Program-made: the position numbers and the translations under genes
Part shown: in pieces, positions 7,716 through 14,640 of the stretch
Numbering within the stretch: the first letter of the stretch is position 1
Layout: every line of letters begins with the position of its first letter
Source: an uncultured Dialister sp.
GTDB lineage: Bacteria; Bacillota; Negativicutes; Veillonellales; Dialisteraceae
NCBI GenBank assembly: GCA_934193095.1
Contig: CAKPUX010000024.1
Coordinates: forward strand, 1-29,671
DNA length: 29,671 nt
Direction of reading: 5' to 3'
Notes under the pieces: generated by a model
Database searches by the model: none
The model's input: only the letters and a program-made list of their open reading frames with translations
Told to the model about the DNA's origin: nothing

Positions 7716-8184
7716 AGGTACCTCGGCTTTGAAATGCAGTGATCTCGAGCGCAAAGGACAAGACCGTCCCTTCCCGTTTCAATCGGACGAGCTTCACCGC
7801 ATTCCACACTTCTTTGCTTTTTATTATATCAAAGCCGCGGACAATTTGTGAAAAACTGCCAGTGCCAACTACATGAATTTTATGAAAATTTCCATTCTTG
7901 TCCTCTGAGATCTCTTCCACGGAAACGCCTGCCTCCTCGAGCAGCTTCCCATAGGCCGAAGCCGGTGTCTTTTGAAAGAGCGACGAAAGGAGATCCAGAT
8001 GCGCCGCATCCCGCTCTGCGTGCCGATACGACAGCAGGAGCTGATTCTCCGCAGCCATCCCTTCCGCCCTCTCCCGCAGCTGCCCCGCCTCCCGGAAAAG
8101 AAGACCGCCGGACAAAAAGAGCAACAGTGCCAAAAGCCCATACATCAGTGCGTACTTCGGATCATGCAGAAATCGGGATGCCAT
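7669..8184 (-). CDS. PilO-like single-pass membrane protein
   Basis: A 171-residue protein. A short cytoplasmic N-terminus is followed by one transmembrane helix (about residues 14-33, YGLLALLLFLSGGLLF), a charged helix likely to form a coiled coil (REAGQLRERAEGMAAENQLL), and a small alpha/beta domain containing SFSQIVRGFDIIKSKEVWNAVKLVRLKREG. This architecture and sequence flavour match PilO/GspM-type type IV pilus or secretion inner-membrane proteins, but the match is weak. No PilM, PilN or PilQ neighbours exist here. AAAGGAG lies 6 nt before ATG 8184. The following shikimate-kinase gene recalls the pilMNOPQ-aroK linkage of proteobacteria. Function is unproven. Confidence 0.5.
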   Translation of the reverse strand: MASRFLHDPKYALMYGLLALLLFLSGGLLFREAGQLRERAEGMAAENQLLLSYRHAERDAAHLDLLSSLFQKTPASAYGKLLEEAGVSVEEISEDKNGNFHKIHVVGTGSFSQIVRGFDIIKSKEVWNAVKLVRLKREGTVLSFALEITAFQSRGTYEEEKYCTDRSDGDR

Positions 8185-8440
8185 GGCGTCTCCTTTCGTT
8201 TTAAGGTTCAAGGGTTCAACAGGTTCTACGGGGATAGTGGCGGCTTCACCGAGATCGAGGGCTCAGGCCGCAGCTGTTCTGGCATTCGTTATCTTACATA
8301 CGACGTCTCTCGCCACTCAGGATGACGAAACGGGGCGATGCCCGAAGGCTGGAGGATAGAAGTCAGATGTCTGGCGTCTGATATCTGAGGTCTCCCAGTC
8401 TCCTAGTCTCTTGTCTCTCACCAGCTGCCCCTTCCCGCTC
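8185..8440. repeat. Mosaic spacer: 9-mers, inverted TCATCCTGAGCG unit, TCTGATG/GTCTC 7-mers
   Basis: Three 9-bp units (AGGTTCAAG, GGTTCAACA, GGTTCTACG; 8204-8230) abut the upstream side of the PilO-like gene. They are followed by an inverted copy of the CATCCTGAGCG...CCGAAGGATCT unit (about 8250-8325), a GGGCGATGCCCGAAGG hairpin, and a degenerate GTCTGAT/GTCTCCT array (8364-8420) that ends next to the LytTR gene's stop. Confidence 0.7.
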
Positions 8441-9169
8441 TCATACCCGGCAGAGTGCCTTCTCCCATTCTTTACGGAAAGCGCCCGCCTTCCGCTTCAC
8501 CAAGGGAAGCTCACGGCCGCCTTCGAGCGTCATTGTATCCTGCCCGATCGCCTTCACCCGCTCCGCATTGACGAGTATGCCGCGCCCCGGCGAAAGGAAA
8601 TGGAAAGCACTCCGTCCCCTGAGCCTTTCCGTCAGGGAAGAGAGCGTCGATGAAAGGCAGAGTTCCTCGCCGCCGGAAAGATACATGCGCTGCACATGGT
8701 CTTCGGAGATCACCGCTTCTATGTCTGCCAGCGCGACCGAGCGCCAGCCATCGGCCGTCTTGAGAAGCACCTTTCGCCGCCAGCTCCCCTCCAGTGCGGA
8801 AAGGCAGCGATCGATGGCCCCTCTCACCTCCGCCTCCGTCGCTGGAAGGAGCAGGTAGTGCTGCGCCCCCAGACGGAAGGCAGCGAGTGCGCGGCTGTCA
8901 TCCTCTGCAAGAAAGACCATTTCCGTATCGCTCCACCGCTCCCGCACATCGGTTGCCGTCTGCATCGCCCCCTCGGGCAAAAAGGACAGATCCCAAAAGA
9001 GCAGGTCGAAGCGCTCCTCCCCGCGTCGCCAGTCGCCCAAAAAGGCGTAGCTGTTGTCATACGACACGCAGGAGAGCGACAGCCCCCTGGAGCGCGTCAT
9101 CTCTCCCAGAAAACGCCGAATGAGTCCGGCCGTCTCTTCGCTGTGACTGATAATCCCTGCCAGAAGCAT
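8441..9169 (-). CDS. LytTR-family response regulator with atypical receiver
   Basis: A 242-residue protein with an N-terminal receiver-like domain (about 1-125) and a C-terminal LytTR DNA-binding domain (about 143-242; KTADGWRSVALADIEAVISE, then FHFLSPGRGILVNAERVKAI). Asp60 in LLFWDLSF sits at the phosphorylation position. However, the usual N-terminal acidic pair is absent (GIISHSEE), and the conserved Lys of the K-P motif is Leu (HYLLLPATEAE), so signalling may not follow normal phosphorylation. Start 9169 has GAGGAGG upstream; a longer in-frame start at 9265 would overlap the promoter. No histidine kinase is nearby. It is divergent from crcB. Confidence 0.8.
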   Translation of the reverse strand: MLLAGIISHSEETAGLIRRFLGEMTRSRGLSLSCVSYDNSYAFLGDWRRGEERFDLLFWDLSFLPEGAMQTATDVRERWSDTEMVFLAEDDSRALAAFRLGAQHYLLLPATEAEVRGAIDRCLSALEGSWRRKVLLKTADGWRSVALADIEAVISEDHVQRMYLSGGEELCLSSTLSSLTERLRGRSAFHFLSPGRGILVNAERVKAIGQDTMTLEGGRELPLVKRKAGAFRKEWEKALCRV

Positions 9170-9196
9170 CGCCACTCCTCCTCTCTTGCTTCTCAT

Positions 9197-9226
9197 ATTA
9201 TAATAGAAAATATATTTTTTGTTCAA
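9197..9226 (-). promoter_or_regulatory. Promoter of the LytTR regulator
   Basis: TTGAAC (9221-9226, minus strand), 18-nt AT-only-like spacer, TATAAT (9197-9202). It reads toward the start at 9169. Confidence 0.75.
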
Positions 9227-9298
9227 GGCAGAGAGCCTCCGCACCCCCCGGAGGAAATATCTCATCCGCCTTTGCTTCTGCCCGTAGAAAGGATCCCT

Positions 9299-9685
9299 AT
9301 GTCCTCCTATCTCACACCGCTTCTTGTCGCTTTAGGCGGCGCACTGGGCGCACTCACGCGATACACCGTCACACTGCTTGCCGCCTCCTTTCTGGGAAGC
9401 AGCTTCCCCTATGGCACGCTCCTCGTCAATGGAGCCGGCTCTTTCCTGATCGGTCTCCTCGCCTTCTTCTTCACCCAGCACTTCCCCTCCCCCCTTGCCT
9501 CTGCATTTCTGGTGACGGGATTCCTAGGCGGCCTCACGACCTTCTCCTCCATGATGAATGAGATCATGCAGTTTTTCCTTGCCGGTCACCTTCTCGAAGG
9601 ATGCACCTACCTGCTCTCCCAGCTCCTCATCGGACTTCTTGCCGTCTTCGCCGGATACCTTCTCATGAGCCGGATCAGCCTGTAG
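9299..9685 (+). CDS. crcB: Fluoride ion channel CrcB/FluC
   Basis: A 128-residue, four-helix membrane protein of the CrcB/Fluc family, which works as a dual-topology dimer to export fluoride. Family motifs are present: GGALGALTRY (13-22), YGTLLVNGAGSFLIGL (38-53) and TGFLGGLTTFSS (73-84). Length is typical. Start ATG 9299 follows AAAGGA at suitable spacing; the frame is open far upstream but only across the opposite-strand regulator. No fluoride riboswitch is recognisable in the 129 bp before it. Only one copy is visible, consistent with a homodimer. Confidence 0.92.
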   Translation: MSSYLTPLLVALGGALGALTRYTVTLLAASFLGSSFPYGTLLVNGAGSFLIGLLAFFFTQHFPSPLASAFLVTGFLGGLTTFSSMMNEIMQFFLAGHLLEGCTYLLSQLLIGLLAVFAGYLLMSRISL

Positions 9686-9952
9686 CTTCCCGCAGCCAAA
9701 AGGCGATGTGAAATATCGATCCTCTCATTTTCGCGTTCCATCTGCCGCGGGGGACTTGCAGCTCTCATAGGAGTGACCGGGAAACCTTATCCCAGCTGTC
9801 TTTCATGCCATAGTCACCTTATCCGCCCCTTTCGGGCACCTTCCCCTAGAGGGGAAGGCTGCGATACAAGAATACCATCTTCTAAAAAAAGGCGGCGAAG
9901 CCGCCACGAGAGCCCTGAACCTTGAACCATGAACCAAATGAAAGCAAAGTAA
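9686..9952. repeat. Spacer with palindrome unit and CCTGAAC array
   Basis: No gene seen. The first half has no recognisable feature. At about 9820-9862 lies an inverted copy of the GGGCACCTTCCCC...GGGGAAGG palindrome unit, then a GGCGGCGAAGCCGCC hairpin, then a degenerate array of CCTGAAC 7-mers (9914-9938). Confidence 0.6.
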
Positions 9953-9998
9953 AAAGGGGCTGTGAAGAAATGCGGATTCATTTCTTCACAGCCCCTTT
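9953..9998. terminator. 20-bp perfect hairpin, bidirectional terminator
   Basis: AAAGGGGCTGTGAAGAAATG (9953-9972) and its exact complement (9979-9998) enclose a 6-nt loop, with A and T runs at the ends. It lies between the convergent crcB and alcohol dehydrogenase genes and stops 2 bp before the MITE-like element at 10001. Confidence 0.75.
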
Positions 9999-10000
9999 CC

Positions 10001-10165
10001 TTAGGAAACACTGATCAAATCGCAGAGTCAGATTTTACAAGAATTTTTATACATAGCTTCGTCATAGCCTTCCTTAAATAGCTCGCTATTCGCGTCAGGC
10101 TATTCCTTGCTATGCATAAAAATTCAAGAGTAAAATCTGACAACGATTGAATCAGTGTTTCCTTA
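10001..10165. mobile_element. MITE-like palindromic element, copy 1
   Basis: A 165-bp non-coding element with imperfect terminal inverted repeats (left TAGGAAACACTGATC, right ATCAGTGTTTCCTTA). The inverted similarity extends inward through CAGATTTTAC and AATTTTTAT. A near-identical copy lies in the opposite orientation at 21598-21764. It carries no transposase. Its terminal TTA (10163-10165) is the stop codon of the neighbouring dehydrogenase gene. Confidence 0.8.
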
Positions 10166-11221
10166 TTTCAATTTCTCAAGCTCCATCATAGCCTTGTACA
10201 CCATATCGAAGGTGATATCATACGGCTTCACACGCATATCCTTCGTGTGCAGGCAATTCTCTACCAGCTCATCCGGATGCGCGGGATCGATGCCGATGTC
10301 AGCCAGGCAATGCGGAAGACCGATGGACTTGGCAAAGCGGTAGATCTTATCCCGTTCTTCGATCTGTCCATCCATCGTCAGCATGACCTGCAGGCCGTAA
10401 TTCACGACCGCGCCGTGCAGATGATTTCCCTTGTGCGGCGTGCGGGTATGGCTGTTGTAGATCGCATGCGCCAGGCTCGAGTCCAGATCATCCTCAATGC
10501 ATACAGACGCCATCCCCGGCGCCACGATGATGGAAAGGATCGCCGGCTCCAGTGCATCCGTCACGATGCCCTTGTCCACCGCTTCGAGCGCCGCCTTGCC
10601 ATACTTCAGGATGCCGGGCGCTACATTCTGCGCGTTTCTGACACCCGTCTCCTGCACCCATGTGAGATCCATGCCGCGTGCGGAGAACGGCACCTCGTAC
10701 TGCTTCGCCAGCGCATCACCGAGACCGGCCCAGAAATATTCACGAGGCGAATGTGCAATGACCTCCGTATTGATGAACGTGTGATAGGCATTGCGGTCGC
10801 GATAGATCGAGCCCTTGAAGCTGTGATCCGGATGGTACATGATGCAGACCGCCGTGACGGACGCACAGTTCGACGCCAGCGTCGGGAACGTGAAGAGCGG
10901 CTTCTTCAGAAGATGCGTCGCCCACTTCGCCGTATCCGTCGCACGGCCGCCGCCGACTGCAAAGACCATGTCCGCCTTGCGGATCTCCGGGATCCTCGTC
11001 AGCGCCTCTGCATTTTCAAAAGTCGCGTCATCCCCGTACTGGAAGCTGCCGAGAAGCTCGATCTTCCCTTCGATCGCCTTGCGGATCAGCGGCTCCGCTG
11101 CCGCTCTCGACTTCTCACCGCCCACAATGACCGCCGTCTTGCCATAGTCCAGGCAGATATCCGGGATGGCATCATATGCATCGACCCCGATCGTGAAATG
11201 AGGAAAAAATGTACTTTTCAT
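10163..11221 (-). CDS. Iron-containing alcohol dehydrogenase family, glycerol dehydrogenase-like
   Basis: A 352-residue enzyme of the metal-dependent alcohol dehydrogenase superfamily, closest in layout to GldA glycerol dehydrogenase (NAD-dependent oxidation of glycerol or related polyols). The nucleotide-binding GGGRATDTAKW spans 90-100, and the metal ligands fit Asp169 (GLGDALAKQYE), His252 (AHAIYNSH) and His269 (HLHGAVVNYG), the GldA pattern. ATG 11221 follows AAAGGAAGG; an upstream in-frame ATG at 11245 lacks a ribosome binding site and lies in the predicted 5' leader. The stop codon is contributed by the end of the MITE-like element. The exact substrate is uncertain. Confidence 0.85.
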   Translation of the reverse strand: MKSTFFPHFTIGVDAYDAIPDICLDYGKTAVIVGGEKSRAAAEPLIRKAIEGKIELLGSFQYGDDATFENAEALTRIPEIRKADMVFAVGGGRATDTAKWATHLLKKPLFTFPTLASNCASVTAVCIMYHPDHSFKGSIYRDRNAYHTFINTEVIAHSPREYFWAGLGDALAKQYEVPFSARGMDLTWVQETGVRNAQNVAPGILKYGKAALEAVDKGIVTDALEPAILSIIVAPGMASVCIEDDLDSSLAHAIYNSHTRTPHKGNHLHGAVVNYGLQVMLTMDGQIEERDKIYRFAKSIGLPHCLADIGIDPAHPDELVENCLHTKDMRVKPYDITFDMVYKAMMELEKLK

Positions 11222-11266
11222 AGGAGTTCCTTCCTTTATACTCATAGGTAAAATTCTATGTGAACT

Positions 11267-11295
11267 ATTATAAGCAGGAAGCGCGAGAGATGCAA
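11267..11295 (-). promoter_or_regulatory. Promoter of the alcohol dehydrogenase gene
   Basis: TTGCAT (11290-11295, minus strand), 17-nt spacer, TATAAT (11267-11272). Confidence 0.75.
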
Positions 11296-11940
11296 GAGAG
11301 GAGGCAAGGATTCCAGTGGCGGCTTCGCCACTATGCATGAATAGCCTTCCCCTCGAGGGGAAGGTGCCCCGAAGGGGCGGATAGGGCACCGGCGGTATGA
11401 AAGAGAGCGGGAAAAAAGCGTCTCAAGTGCGCTGTTTACGAAAGCACCCGAGCACCGCTTCGCATCGATTTTTATAAAAGGCGATGTCCGAAGGCGGTAC
11501 GTTGTCACCTGCCACTTGAAACCACTCATCCCTGCTTTCAAACTACGGTGTTCAAAAGGCTCTAAGGGCTCTAAGGGTTCTAAGGGTTTCGGTGGCGGCT
11601 TCGCCGCATTTTAGATGACGTATTCCCGTATCGTCAGCCTTCCCCTCGAGGGGAAGGTGCCCCGAAGGGGCGGATAGGGCACTGGCGGTATGAAAGAGAA
11701 TGGGAAGGAGCGTCTCAAGTGCACTTTGCGTCGATTTTTATAAAGGACGATGCCCGAAGGCTGAAGGCTAGAAGTCAGATGTCTGGCGTCTGATGTCTGA
11801 TGTCTCCCAGTCTAATCCCTGGCTGCTCATCCCTGCTTTCAAGCTTCAAGGCTCGCCCCACGACCTGACCACATTGCCCCTAGCATTCATCGCCCAATAA
11901 TGATACCATAGGGACATATCTCTAAAGGGAAGGAAGCACT
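11296..11940. repeat. Mosaic spacer with a duplicated 90-bp module
   Basis: No gene. The unit CCTTCCCCTCGAGGGGAAGG + TGCCCCGAAGGGGCGGATAG + GGCACCGGCGGTATGAAAGAG + GCGTCTCAAGTGC occurs twice in direct order (about 11342-11435 and 11637-11730). Between them lie four 9-bp units (GTTCAAAAG, GCTCTAAGG twice, GTTCTAAGG; 11550-11585) and GGTGGCGGCTTCGCCGC hairpins. A GTCTGAT 7-mer array follows (11774-11812). A weak promoter for the next gene (TTGCCC, ATAATG) may lie at 11873-11901. Confidence 0.7.
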
Positions 11941-12180
11941 ATGAAACGACCGCAGAAAGTGACCCCGGAAAGCCGGCTGAACCAGTACGCCCGTAAAATG
12001 TACGGCAAAGAAAAATTCGAAAAGCAGTGGGACGAAGACTACGAGACAGAAAGCCTCACCGGCAAAAAAGGCGACAAGAAAAAGATCCGCATCGCCCTGA
12101 ACCGCAAGCTCCGCCACAGCAGAAAGCAAGACATCGCTGACGGCGGCGCCTATAAAAAAGAAACCTCGTGGGAAGAATAG
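11941..12180 (+). CDS. Small highly charged protein, function unknown
   Basis: A 79-residue, Lys/Arg/Glu-rich soluble protein with no membrane segment and no motif that I recognise. The N-terminal half (RLNQYARKMYGKEKFEKQWDEDYE) is likely helical, and the second half is strongly basic (KKGDKKKIRIALNRKLRHSRKQD), which could suit nucleic-acid or ribosome contact. AAGGGAAGGA lies upstream of the ATG. It is 81 nt upstream of the exonuclease gene and may share its transcript. The strong ribosome binding site and uninterrupted frame support a real gene. Confidence 0.6.
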   Translation: MKRPQKVTPESRLNQYARKMYGKEKFEKQWDEDYETESLTGKKGDKKKIRIALNRKLRHSRKQDIADGGAYKKETSWEE

Positions 12181-12261
12181 AGACCCGGAGATCGCGTGCG
12201 CGCAGCACGCAATTCCTGCCCCCGCCACGCATCCCATGATTATCAATGAAAGCGTCTTACT

Positions 12262-12804
12262 ATGATCAAGAAAGAAGACATCCTCGTCCTGGACACCGAA
12301 ACCACCGGCTTCGGCCCATCAGCCGAGATCCTGCAGCTCTCCATCGTAAATGGACTGGGCGAGATCGTGATGAACGAATATTTCCGCCCTGCACGCGCCA
12401 CCTGCTGGCCCGGCGCCGAAGCGGTGAATCACATCTCCCCTGCCATGGTCGCAGGCAAGCCCCTCATCAGCGAAAGGAAATCCGCCATCGAGAAGATCCT
12501 GCACGCCGCCAAGATCATCTCCGGCTACAACCTCCCCTACGACCAGAAGATGCTCATTCAAAACGGCATCTACATCCCGAGCCGTTCCCAAGTCCGCTAT
12601 CTGGACCTCATGAAGCCTTTCGCCAAGACCTATGGCGAGCCGAGCAGCCGCTATCCAGGAAAATATAAATACCAGAAACTCATCACCTGCGCGAAATACT
12701 ACGGCTACTCCGAGGAAGGCTGGCACGACAGCCTCGCCGACACAAAAGCCACCCTCTACTGCTTCTGGAAAATGGTCGAAGACGGAAGCATCTGTATTGA
12801 ATAA
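12262..12804 (+). CDS. DEDDh 3'-5' exonuclease (DnaQ-like)
   Basis: A 180-residue single-domain exonuclease of the DnaQ/RNase T fold. The four metal-binding acidic residues and the general base are present: Asp11 and Glu13 in VLDTETTG, Asp94 in GYNLPYDQKML, and His155/Asp160 in WHDSLADTKA. It removes nucleotides from 3' ends of DNA or RNA; as a stand-alone protein its cellular role is unclear. The ribosome binding site is weak (GAAAG), so translation may depend on the upstream small gene. The TAA stop merges with an array of GAAATG(A/C) 7-mers directly downstream. Confidence 0.85.
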   Translation: MIKKEDILVLDTETTGFGPSAEILQLSIVNGLGEIVMNEYFRPARATCWPGAEAVNHISPAMVAGKPLISERKSAIEKILHAAKIISGYNLPYDQKMLIQNGIYIPSRSQVRYLDLMKPFAKTYGEPSSRYPGKYKYQKLITCAKYYGYSEEGWHDSLADTKATLYCFWKMVEDGSICIE

Positions 12805-12829
12805 GAAATGCGAAATGAGAAATGAATGA

Positions 12830-12863
12830 GCGGCGCGCAATCCATAAAGCGCCGCATTTTTAT
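12830..12863 (+). terminator. Terminator after the exonuclease gene (empty GC hairpin form)
   Basis: GCGGCGC (12830-12836) pairs with GCGCCGC (12849-12855) and is followed by ATTTTTAT. It is the same GC hairpin module found in other spacers without its 84-bp insert. Confidence 0.7.
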
Positions 12864-13171
12864 GATATAAAGAGAGGCGAAATGTAAACCCAAGAGCCCC
12901 TTCCTCAGGAAGGGGCCGGCCGGCGCAGCTCGGCCGGGGGATAGGGCGTCATTCTACGTCTGTGAGAAAAGCGGTCACCGCCATTCCCATTTCGCAGTCA
13001 GCCCCATATGTACTAAACCACTGCCTGCACACCCATCTCCCCTATCCCCCAGCCCCCTTCCCCGACGGGAAGGGGATGACGATACGCCCCTCTCTCCACA
13101 CAGAACCTTTAGAACCCGCTGAATTTCTCTCGTCCCCCTGTACCCGTTTTTCCCCCCCAGAAAGGAACCCC
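12864..13171. repeat. Spacer with inverted palindrome units
   Basis: No gene seen. CCCCTTCCTCAGGAAGGGG (12898-12916) and a GGCCGGCCGGCGCAGCTCGG palindrome precede GGGGGATAGGGCG. An inverted counterpart (CCCTATCCCCCAGCCCCCTT, then a CCCCTTCCC-type hairpin with CCCGACGGGAAGGGG) lies at about 13041-13076. Between them is sequence with no recognisable feature. Confidence 0.55.
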
Positions 13172-13936
13172 ATGCCAAAGAAATACTACGTCGTCAAGCG
13201 TGGACACCATGCGGGCGTCTACTACAGCTGGAGCGACTGCCAGAAAGAAGTCACCGGATTTCCCGGAGCCATCTACAAAGGCTTCGACACCCAAGCCGAA
13301 GCGGAGGCCTGGTACGGCAAGCCCATCGCCCCGCCGCCGAAAGCCGCTGCCCATGCGGCCATCCCCAGAAAGCCCGCGCCAACGATCGAAACACTCGAGA
13401 AGAAATACCCCGCCTACGCCGAACCCATGGACATCAGCTGCATCTCCTACGACGGCAAGACCGAGCGCATCATCCTTCCCGAAACACTCATCATCTACAC
13501 CGACGGCTCCTGCCTCGTGAACCCCAATGGGCCCGGCGGATTTGCCGCCGTCTTCCTCACTGCCGAGGGCAGCGAGCTCCTCACCCTCTCCGGCGGCGAG
13601 CCCGCCTCTACGAACAACCGCATGGAGCTCCGCGCCGCCTACGAAGCGCTGAAGCTCCTAGATGACGGCATCCGCCGCACCATCACCTTCCACACCGACA
13701 GCAAGTACCTCCAGAAAGCCATCACCAACCGCTGGCTCTACAACTGGAAACGCAACGGCTGGCTCACCGCCGCCAAGACCCCCGTCTCCAATCAGGACCT
13801 CTGGAAAGCCCTGGATCGTGTCATGACGCCCCACCGCCTCACCTTCGAATGGGTCAAAGGCCATGTCGGGACCAAGTACAACGAAATGTGCGACACCCTT
13901 GCGAAAGGCGAAGCGATGAAGTTTCGGGGTCGGTGA
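13172..13936 (+). CDS. rnhA: Ribonuclease HI with N-terminal hybrid-binding domain
   Basis: A 254-residue enzyme that cleaves RNA in RNA-DNA hybrids. Residues 4-49 (KYYVVKRGHHAGVYYSW, then DCQKEVTGFPGAIYKGF) form a caulimovirus-viroplasmin/RNHBD domain that binds hybrids. A Pro/Ala/Lys linker (50-80) connects to the RNase H domain with catalytic Asp111 (IYTDGSC), Glu152 (NNRMELRA), Asp176 (HTDSKYL) and Asp241 (YNEMCDTLAK). The start at 13172 follows AAAGGAACCCC; the open frame further upstream is repeat sequence. The TGA stop is the first triplet of a 7-mer array. A DEDDh exonuclease gene lies upstream but is separated by a terminator. Confidence 0.93.
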   Translation: MPKKYYVVKRGHHAGVYYSWSDCQKEVTGFPGAIYKGFDTQAEAEAWYGKPIAPPPKAAAHAAIPRKPAPTIETLEKKYPAYAEPMDISCISYDGKTERIILPETLIIYTDGSCLVNPNGPGGFAAVFLTAEGSELLTLSGGEPASTNNRMELRAAYEALKLLDDGIRRTITFHTDSKYLQKAITNRWLYNWKRNGWLTAAKTPVSNQDLWKALDRVMTPHRLTFEWVKGHVGTKYNEMCDTLAKGEAMKFRGR

Positions 13937-14340
13937 CTAGGGATTAGGGATTAGGAGTGACTAGTGACTGGGATTCTACGGCATCGTCATCCCGAGCGTA
14001 GCCGAGGGATCTTTACGGCACTGCGGGAATCAGCGTGTATGCGCTGAGGGAAGACGATGTCTTGGTGCTGCCTCACATGCGCCGATGAGCGTTCTGCAAT
14101 AAAGATTTCTCGACTACGCTCGAAATGACGATGCGCGCGAAGCGCTATCGAAACTCCGCGGCGCTTCTAAATTTTGATGCGCCGCACCACCATTCCTAAT
14201 TCCTCATTCCTCATTCCTCATTCCTCATTCGCGCAAAGCTTTCATCCGCAATCCATGGTCAAGCCGCCCCACGGGCTAACCCTGAACCCTGAACCTTGAA
14301 CCCCGAATCATTAAAATTTCATTTCCTTTTTCTGCACGAA
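13934..14340. repeat. Mosaic spacer: three different 7-mer arrays, inverted hairpin module
   Basis: No gene. Array 1 (13934-13975) begins at the rnhA stop: TGACTAG, GGATTAG twice, GAGTGAC, TAGTGAC. Then come a TCATCCCGAGCGTAGCCGAG unit and its inverted partner TTTCTCGACTACGCTCGAAA (to about 14130). The inverted empty GC hairpin follows (14158-14185). Array 2 is five ATTCCTC/A units (14192-14230). Array 3 is AACCCTG twice, AACCTTG, AACCCCG (14278-14305). Confidence 0.8.
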
Positions 14341-14361
14341 TGCTGTATAATACATACAGCA
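14322..14361 (+). promoter_or_regulatory. Promoter with palindromic operator-like sequence over the -10
   Basis: TATAAT (14346-14351) is a perfect -10 box; the -35 is weak (TTTCCT/TTCCTT around 14322-14328). The -10 lies inside a 21-bp inverted repeat, TGCTGTAT-N5-ATACAGCA (14341-14361), followed by TTTTT. It drives the cobalamin riboswitch and receptor gene. Confidence 0.6.
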
Positions 14362-14381
14362 TTTTTATATTGAATCAAAGA

Positions 14382-14535
14382 AGGTCTTTCAAAAAATATT
14401 TGAAAGTGAAGAGAGAAGACGGTGCAAATCCGTCGCGGTCCCGCCGCTGTAAGGCTGAGCCCTCCTCACGATGTCACTGGGAAACCGGGAAGACGAGGAC
14501 AGGCGAGGACGCCGAGCCAGAAGAACTGCCCTCTT
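14382..14535 (+). ncRNA. Cobalamin (AdoCbl) riboswitch
   Basis: It contains the class hallmarks in order: GGTGCAAATCCGTCGCGGTC, CCCGCCGCTGTAA, a peripheral stem, CACTGGGAAACCGGGAAG, and the closing B12-box-like GAGCCAGAAGAACTGCC. It lies about 105 nt before the receptor's start codon. GGATGG (14562-14567) is complementary to CCATCC (14610s, just before the ribosome binding site), a possible part of a translational expression platform. B12 would repress the receptor. The outer boundary of stem P1 is approximate. Confidence 0.93.
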
Positions 14536-14640
14536 TGATGAAGACAACTGATCCGTTGCGGATGGTGCGATGTATACCGGAAGCAGATGGCGCAGGTTGT
14601 TTTCAAGTTTCCATCCATACGGGATAAAGGAGGAAGTAAA

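Noticed and set aside
8185..8440. tRNA-like GGTTCAA motifs
   Set aside because: GGTTCAA resembles a T-loop, but the motif belongs to the 9-bp repeat array and no cloverleaf can be drawn.
9170..9298. Fluoride riboswitch before crcB
   Set aside because: I looked for the conserved crcB-motif pseudoknot sequence and could not find it; the space is largely the regulator's promoter.
12962..13171. N-terminal extension of RNase HI
   Set aside because: The extra 70 residues are translated repeat sequence; the conserved domain starts at MPKKYYVV with a ribosome binding site directly upstream.
14340..14627. 95-codon frame across the riboswitch
   Set aside because: The region is a clear cobalamin aptamer with conserved boxes; the frame is incidental.
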